Assembly: GCA_900555215.1 (NCBI GenBank)
Contig: USKR01000022.1
Span: 1-10,375 of the forward strand
Source: an uncultured Ruminococcus sp.
GTDB taxonomy: Bacteria; Bacillota; Clostridia; Lachnospirales; Lachnospiraceae
Length of the DNA stretch: 10,375 nt
Reading direction: 5' to 3'
Under the pieces are notes generated by a model. It made no database searches, was not told where the DNA came from, and saw only the letters and a list, made by a program, of their open reading frames with translations. A program made the translations under genes and the position numbers. Shown piece by piece: positions 6,395 through 10,375 of the stretch (position 1 is its first letter; each line of letters begins with the position of its first letter).

Positions 6395-9300
6395 TTATTT
6401 TCTCACTCTCTTCCTCAGCATGAATATTACCGCTCCGGCGGAAAGGACTAGCATGATCCCCGCTGCCAAGATCGGCGCGCTGTCACCGGTCTGTACCGCG
6501 CCGTCTTTGTCCGTACTCTGTCCGGTTCCTCCGTTTCCGCCATCCTGGCTGCCATCACCCGGATCTGTAGACGGTTTGCCGTCCGCCGTAACTTCAACGG
6601 TAATCACCGCTTTCACCCCGTCCGGATTCTCAATGCCGTCTTTCAGTACGAGTTCTCCTTCAAGAGTATAGGTTCCAACTGTATCACCGTCAAATCCTGC
6701 GGTCTGCCAGTTTACTTCCAGCTCATCGCTGAGTCTGGTGTCTTCCAGAGTTACCATAACTGTTTTCGGAAGATCCAGGTCTTTCGCAGATGTTCCTTTC
6801 TTCACCGTGATCTTGTCCAGAGCTTCCACGTCTGTTACTTTCAGACCTTTTACGTCCTCCAGAGTAAAGTGGAAGGAGGATGCCAGAGATTTGTTTCCAT
6901 TTGCATCTGCCGCTACGAGGCGTACGTGATATACCTCTCCTTCTGCCACATCCTTCAGAACATATTCTGTCTGATCTGTCTCTGCTGCTTTTTCTCCGTT
7001 GACGTAGACAATGTAGCTTACATCATCTCCGCTCTCATCTGTTGACGGATTCCAGAGGATCCTCACCTCGTCTTCCGTGCTTCCTCTAAGCACACGGATG
7101 CCCTCTACTTTAGAAGGTGCTTCTGTATCTGCTTCCGGCAGGGTAGACGCTGTTGTTGTCATAGCATCCTCAGACTCTCCTGCATTGTTCACTGCATAAA
7201 CGTCAAAGGTATAATCTGTTCCCGGCGCAAGCCTATCTACTCGCAGCCATGTATCTGCCGCAGTTCCGGCTTCCGTCCGTTCTCCGCCGTCCGCTGTCGC
7301 ATATACTTTGTAAGAATCCGCATTGTCGACTGCATCCCACATCAGTGTAAGGGATGTGGTTCCGATTCCTACAGCGGAAACTTCTGCATCATCCGGAACT
7401 ATCGGCAGTTCGACCGGGGCTGTTTCCAACGCTTCTCTCGCTGCATTCAGCGCTTCTGCAAGAACTGCCGCCTCAGCCTCTGTCGTTTCTTCGCTGTTCA
7501 TCGCTGTTACTGCTGCTTCCAGAGCCGCCTCTAATGCGGACCAGGAGTCTTCTGTATAATCTTTTTCTCTCAGATCCCGGCATGCTTCGATGGCATCCTG
7601 AAGCACAGATTTGTCAACCGTATCTGTTGGCATGAGGATCTCGATATAGTCCAGATTGGACTGTCTTCTTCCGTCTCTCTCTACGATCGTAAATGTAATC
7701 GTATGCTCTGTGTTCTCCAGAGTCATGTTCTCATAGAGCAGCGACTGATCATCACCTGTACTGCTTCCGTTCATGCTGTAATTGCCCTGGGATTCTCCGT
7801 CCAGCGTCACGTCAAAGCTGGAGAAATTAGCATGCTTCTGAACATACACCCTGATGCCGGTTCCAGTAAATGTATAACTGAAGGATGCTCCTACGGTACT
7901 GCACTCTGTCTTCGTGCTGCCATGATGACGGTCCGGTTCGCCCGCCCAGGTGCTCCAGCTGCCTGACCAGTCGATCGCCGGGTTCGGTGTTGAATTGTCC
8001 ACAGAATCCTCGATGATCATGCTGTTTGCATCATCTGACGCGATCGCCACTGTAATATCCACACTTCCGCTCACAGAGCTGTCTGATGCTGATGCAGCTG
8101 TCACTGTCACCACACCGTTCCCTCCGCTGAGCGTAAGGAGTCCGGATTCATCGATAGATGCCGTGGCAGCTCCGCTTGCCGCTGCGCTCCAGACAACACG
8201 CTTGTCCGTCGCGTCTTCCGGTGTGATCTGCGCCTGCATCTGAAGCACTGTATCTGCCTTGCTCACTGTTGTCATGCCGCTTACCGGCGCCACTTTAATA
8301 GACTCCGCTTTTACAGCCGTATTATCGAGTACATTAAACGCATCGATCTCAACCTTTGAATTCGTACTTTCCTCGCATTTCTCAGCTGTCGCCCGTACGC
8401 TGATCGTATGGATGCCATACTCCAGGTCATCTTTGGAGAATATCTTCGCCTGGCGATCAGTGCTGGATGAATATGTATCCACGGTCTCGCACACTTCTCC
8501 GTCAACGGATATTTCCAAAAAGCCTCTGTCATAATTTTTGCATACAATCAGTTCAATGCCTGTTCCCAGGAAAGTAAGCTCTGCCGTCTCTGTTCCGGTC
8601 GGAGAATTCAAATACTTGATCGTATTTGCATAATTCGGGTCATTGAACCAGTCGCCCCATGCCCCGCTCCATTTGATACGCTCATCCTGATCATCGATCA
8701 TTCCAGCCATGTCCCGCAGGTCTGTCACAGAAGCCGAGTCACTCAGCTCACTCTCTTTTCCATTTACGATTGCCGAAACTTTATAATGCAGCTCTCCAAG
8801 TACATCATATGCGTCCGGATCTGTCATGGAAGTCCCCTGATTCTCTGTCTCGATCTCTACCCATTCTCCATCACCGATCTGACGGTATACGTTGTAAGTG
8901 ATCTCGCCTTCTGCCTCCACTGCATCCCAGCTCAGGTCTACGCTCCCGTCCGCTGTCTTTACCGCTGCCAGTCCTGTCGGTGCCGCGATCACTTCTTCCG
9001 GGGCAGGGATCATGGAAATCGTATATGTCTTTCCGGCTTCTGTGTTAAAGGAGATTCTGTCCTCGCTCACTGCCTGGAAATCAACTACATTTCCATCACT
9101 GTCTGTCACTGTCGCCAGTGCCGCGTCTGTCAGCTGTACAATAGCTTCTCCGCCATTGTTGGACAGAAGGGAAGCACTCTCGATCCTCTTGTCTGCCCAG
9201 TTCATGGATATCTCAAAATTACCTCTGGCAACAAGACCATCTACGCTTCCGTTTGCCCACACATCCGGAAGCGCCGGAAGAAGATTGATATATCCCGCAT

Positions 9301-10375
9301 TACTCTGCACGAGCATCTCAGCCACACCGGATGTCATACCGAAGTTTCCGTCAATCTGGAACGGCGGATGTGTATCCCACAAATTCGAATAAATCCCGCT
9401 GGCGAACAGATCCGTGATAAGCTTATGCGCTCTGTTTCCGTCGCCGAGCCTTGCCCATGTATTGATCCTCTGTCCCATGCCCCATCCGGTAGATGAGTCT
9501 GTTCTCAGGTTCATAGATACCTTAGCTGCCTCAAACCATTCCTCTGTATCTGCAGTGATCAGATCCCCCGGGAACAGTCCCAGCATGTGGGAGAGATGTC
9601 TGTGTCCGTAGCCCTCGCCCAATGTGTTTCCGGCTGCATCCTTATTAAAGGATGTCTCGATGTACCACTCTTTTACCTGTCCGTCATCGCCGATCTCGAT
9701 AGGGCCTTTCAGATTATCCAGCTTCTCCTGCCAGTCAGCAAGCACTGCCTCGTCCTCACCCACCAGCTTTCCTGCTATGATGGCATCTGTAAAGAGCTGC
9801 CAGATCAGAGACTGCTCATAGGTGTTTCCGTTGGTTCTCGGTCCCTGTTCCGGTGAGAATGTCGGAGAAGAAACATATTTGCCATCCTCATCCCTGACAA
9901 GCATCTGGCTGTACATTACCGCTTCCTCTCTGAGCATCGGATAGATGTATTCTTTCATATAGTCAAAATCACCGGTATACTCATAGTATTCCCAGCAGTT
10001 CTGCAGGATCCACGGCACTGCCGCCGGTGACCATCCCCAGCTGAAATCCCAGCCCGGGCATGTCCAGCCAAATGGCGTATTCTGCGTATGCGCCATGAAC
10101 CCGTTTTCTTCTCCATCCTCGCTTACAATACCCGCATAGATTGCCGCTGTGATCCTGCCTGGCTCTCTTAAGGAGTCAACATAATCGATCAGCGGATACG
10201 CACATTCCGCCAGGTTGGTGGAATAGGTCGGCCAGTAGTTCATCTGCAGATTAATATTCGTATGGTAATCTGACTGCCAGTCCGCAAACGCGCGGTCATT
10301 CCAGATCCCCTGGAGATTGCTCGGCAGTGTATCGCCTCTGGAAGAAGCGATCAGCATATATCTGCAGATCGGAAG
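6395..10375 (-). CDS. Cell-wall-anchored GH95 alpha-L-fucosidase (or related enzyme), C-terminal 1,326 codons, 5' end off contig
   Basis: Residues here are numbered from the Met codon at 10357, which is internal. The enzyme should release fucose (or a related sugar such as L-galactose) from glycans at the cell surface. Residues 1-452 are the (alpha/alpha)6 catalytic barrel and C-terminal part of GH95. HTNINLQMNYW holds Asn34 and Asn36, SPEQG holds Glu170 and FQIDGNFG holds Asp336, matching the catalytic Asn/Asn/Glu/Asp set known from AfcA. There follow a fibronectin III domain (about 459-546), a beta-sandwich-like module (552-679), a Big_2-type Ig domain (683-771), a second copy of that module (781-910), a FIVAR-like helical region (912-981), two fibronectin III domains (990-1076 and 1079-1166), an Ig-like domain (1168-1258), a Gly/Asp linker, VQTGD, a membrane segment and an RKRVRK tail. 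Signal peptide and N-terminal GH95 domain are missing. Mucin or milk glycans are likely substrates by habitat only. Confidence 0.93.
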   Translation of the reverse strand, partial: LPICRYMLIASSRGDTLPSNLQGIWNDRAFADWQSDYHTNINLQMNYWPTYSTNLAECAYPLIDYVDSLREPGRITAAIYAGIVSEDGEENGFMAHTQNTPFGWTCPGWDFSWGWSPAAVPWILQNCWEYYEYTGDFDYMKEYIYPMLREEAVMYSQMLVRDEDGKYVSSPTFSPEQGPRTNGNTYEQSLIWQLFTDAIIAGKLVGEDEAVLADWQEKLDNLKGPIEIGDDGQVKEWYIETSFNKDAAGNTLGEGYGHRHLSHMLGLFPGDLITADTEEWFEAAKVSMNLRTDSSTGWGMGQRINTWARLGDGNRAHKLITDLFASGIYSNLWDTHPPFQIDGNFGMTSGVAEMLVQSNAGYINLLPALPDVWANGSVDGLVARGNFEISMNWADKRIESASLLSNNGGEAIVQLTDAALATVTDSDGNVVDFQAVSEDRISFNTEAGKTYTISMIPAPEEVIAAPTGLAAVKTADGSVDLSWDAVEAEGEITYNVYRQIGDGEWVEIETENQGTSMTDPDAYDVLGELHYKVSAIVNGKESELSDSASVTDLRDMAGMIDDQDERIKWSGAWGDWFNDPNYANTIKYLNSPTGTETAELTFLGTGIELIVCKNYDRGFLEISVDGEVCETVDTYSSSTDRQAKIFSKDDLEYGIHTISVRATAEKCEESTNSKVEIDAFNVLDNTAVKAESIKVAPVSGMTTVSKADTVLQMQAQITPEDATDKRVVWSAAASGAATASIDESGLLTLSGGNGVVTVTAASASDSSVSGSVDITVAIASDDANSMIIEDSVDNSTPNPAIDWSGSWSTWAGEPDRHHGSTKTECSTVGASFSYTFTGTGIRVYVQKHANFSSFDVTLDGESQGNYSMNGSSTGDDQSLLYENMTLENTEHTITFTIVERDGRRQSNLDYIEILMPTDTVDKSVLQDAIEACRDLREKDYTEDSWSALEAALEAAVTAMNSEETTEAEAAVLAEALNAAREALETAPVELPIVPDDAEVSAVGIGTTSLTLMWDAVDNADSYKVYATADGGERTEAGTAADTWLRVDRLAPGTDYTFDVYAVNNAGESEDAMTTTASTLPEADTEAPSKVEGIRVLRGSTEDEVRILWNPSTDESGDDVSYIVYVNGEKAAETDQTEYVLKDVAEGEVYHVRLVAADANGNKSLASSFHFTLEDVKGLKVTDVEALDKITVKKGTSAKDLDLPKTVMVTLEDTRLSDELEVNWQTAGFDGDTVGTYTLEGELVLKDGIENPDGVKAVITVEVTADGKPSTDPGDGSQDGGNGGTGQSTDKDGAVQTGDSAPILAAGIMLVLSAGAVIFMLRKRVRK
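6398..6496 (-). other. Sortase sorting signal and membrane anchor of the GH95 protein
   Basis: VQTGD (codons 6496-6482) precedes a hydrophobic segment of about 22 residues and the basic tail RKRVRK. The layout is that of an LPXTG-type wall-anchor signal, with VQTG in place of LPXTG, a variant often seen in gut Clostridia. No sortase gene is present in the window. Confidence 0.85.
7628..8017 (-). repeat. Repeated beta-sandwich-like module, copy B (GH95 protein residues 781-910)
   Basis: This copy shares a pattern with copy A: I-x-W-S-G-x-W-x-x-W, then F-x-GTGI-x-(V/L)-x-V-x-K, then a DGE turn, then LE-x-x-x-HTI near the end. The copies are diverged, with no long DNA identity. The fold resembles galactose-binding-like carbohydrate modules, but I cannot name a family. 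Confidence 0.65.
8321..8704 (-). repeat. Repeated beta-sandwich-like module, copy A (GH95 protein residues 552-679)
   Basis: It carries RIKWSGAWGDW, FLGTGIELIVCK, EISVDGE and LEYGIHTISV, aligned in order with AIDWSGSWSTW, FTGTGIRVYVQK, DVTLDGE and LENTEHTITF of copy B. A Big_2-type Ig domain separates the two. A carbohydrate-binding role is inferred from position and fold-like pattern only. Confidence 0.65.
10366..10375 (+). other. Probable Illumina adapter remnant at contig end
   Basis: The last ten bases, AGATCGGAAG, equal the start of the common Illumina adapter. In the GH95 frame they turn the expected F-Q-x before CRYMLIASSR into LPI, so they are unlikely to be genomic. Confidence 0.8.

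Noticed and set aside
8786..9496. Plus-strand open frame of 236 codons opposite the GH95 gene
   Set aside because: Cys-rich translation with no recognisable domain; the minus strand is continuously open with clear GH95 and fibronectin III motifs.
1..10375. CRISPR array, tRNA or rRNA genes, transposases or defence genes
   Set aside because: No regularly spaced repeats, no cloverleaf-like sequence and no such protein family seen on either strand.

Overview
The window looks like a complete short assembly contig from a gut-type, low-GC-phylum anaerobe, most likely Clostridia of the Lachnospiraceae kind. Three things point there: an NAD(P)-linked HydABC-type [FeFe] hydrogenase operon, strong AGGAGG ribosome binding sites, and a very large surface-anchored GH95 fucosidase with a VQTGD sorting signal. 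The genus cannot be fixed from sequence reading alone.

Layout. Positions 1-460 (minus) hold the start of the hydrogenase large subunit. It breaks off near position 56-75, where the sequence switches to something unrelated. Positions 473-2359 (minus) are the FMN/NAD(P)H-binding HydB subunit and 2365-2838 (minus) the small [2Fe-2S] HydC subunit. Together they form one operon, hydC-hydB-hydA, read from a TTGCCC-17-TATAAT promoter at 2897-2925 with a Rex-like palindrome just downstream. Positions 3072-4052 (plus) encode a GH25 lysozyme with two LysM repeats, closed by a strong terminator at 4103-4154. Positions 4277-5373 (plus) are a Gfo/Idh/MocA-family sugar oxidoreductase whose reading frame is broken near 4390-4396. 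Positions 5442-6293 (plus) encode an AraC-family regulator, ended by a terminator at 6310-6351. Positions 6395-10375 (minus, convergent) are the C-terminal 1,326 codons of a multi-domain, sortase-anchored GH95 enzyme whose N-terminus lies off the contig.

How the genes work together. HydC, HydB and HydA would couple NAD(P)H, and probably ferredoxin, to hydrogen turnover during fermentation, with control by NADH/NAD+ ratio suggested by the Rex-like site. The oxidoreductase, AraC regulator and GH95 enzyme could form a small carbohydrate-use neighbourhood, with the regulator sensing a host or plant glycan product; this is inference from proximity. The lysozyme stands alone between the two groups and may act in wall turnover or lysis.

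Both contig ends look artefactual. The last 10 bases match the start of the common Illumina adapter, and the first ~60 bases do not continue the hydrogenase. I found no defence system, CRISPR array, tRNA, rRNA, transposase or clearly new multi-gene system. The most biologically interesting items are a duplicated, unassigned beta-sandwich-like module in the GH95 protein, the broken oxidoreductase and the Rex-like operator.
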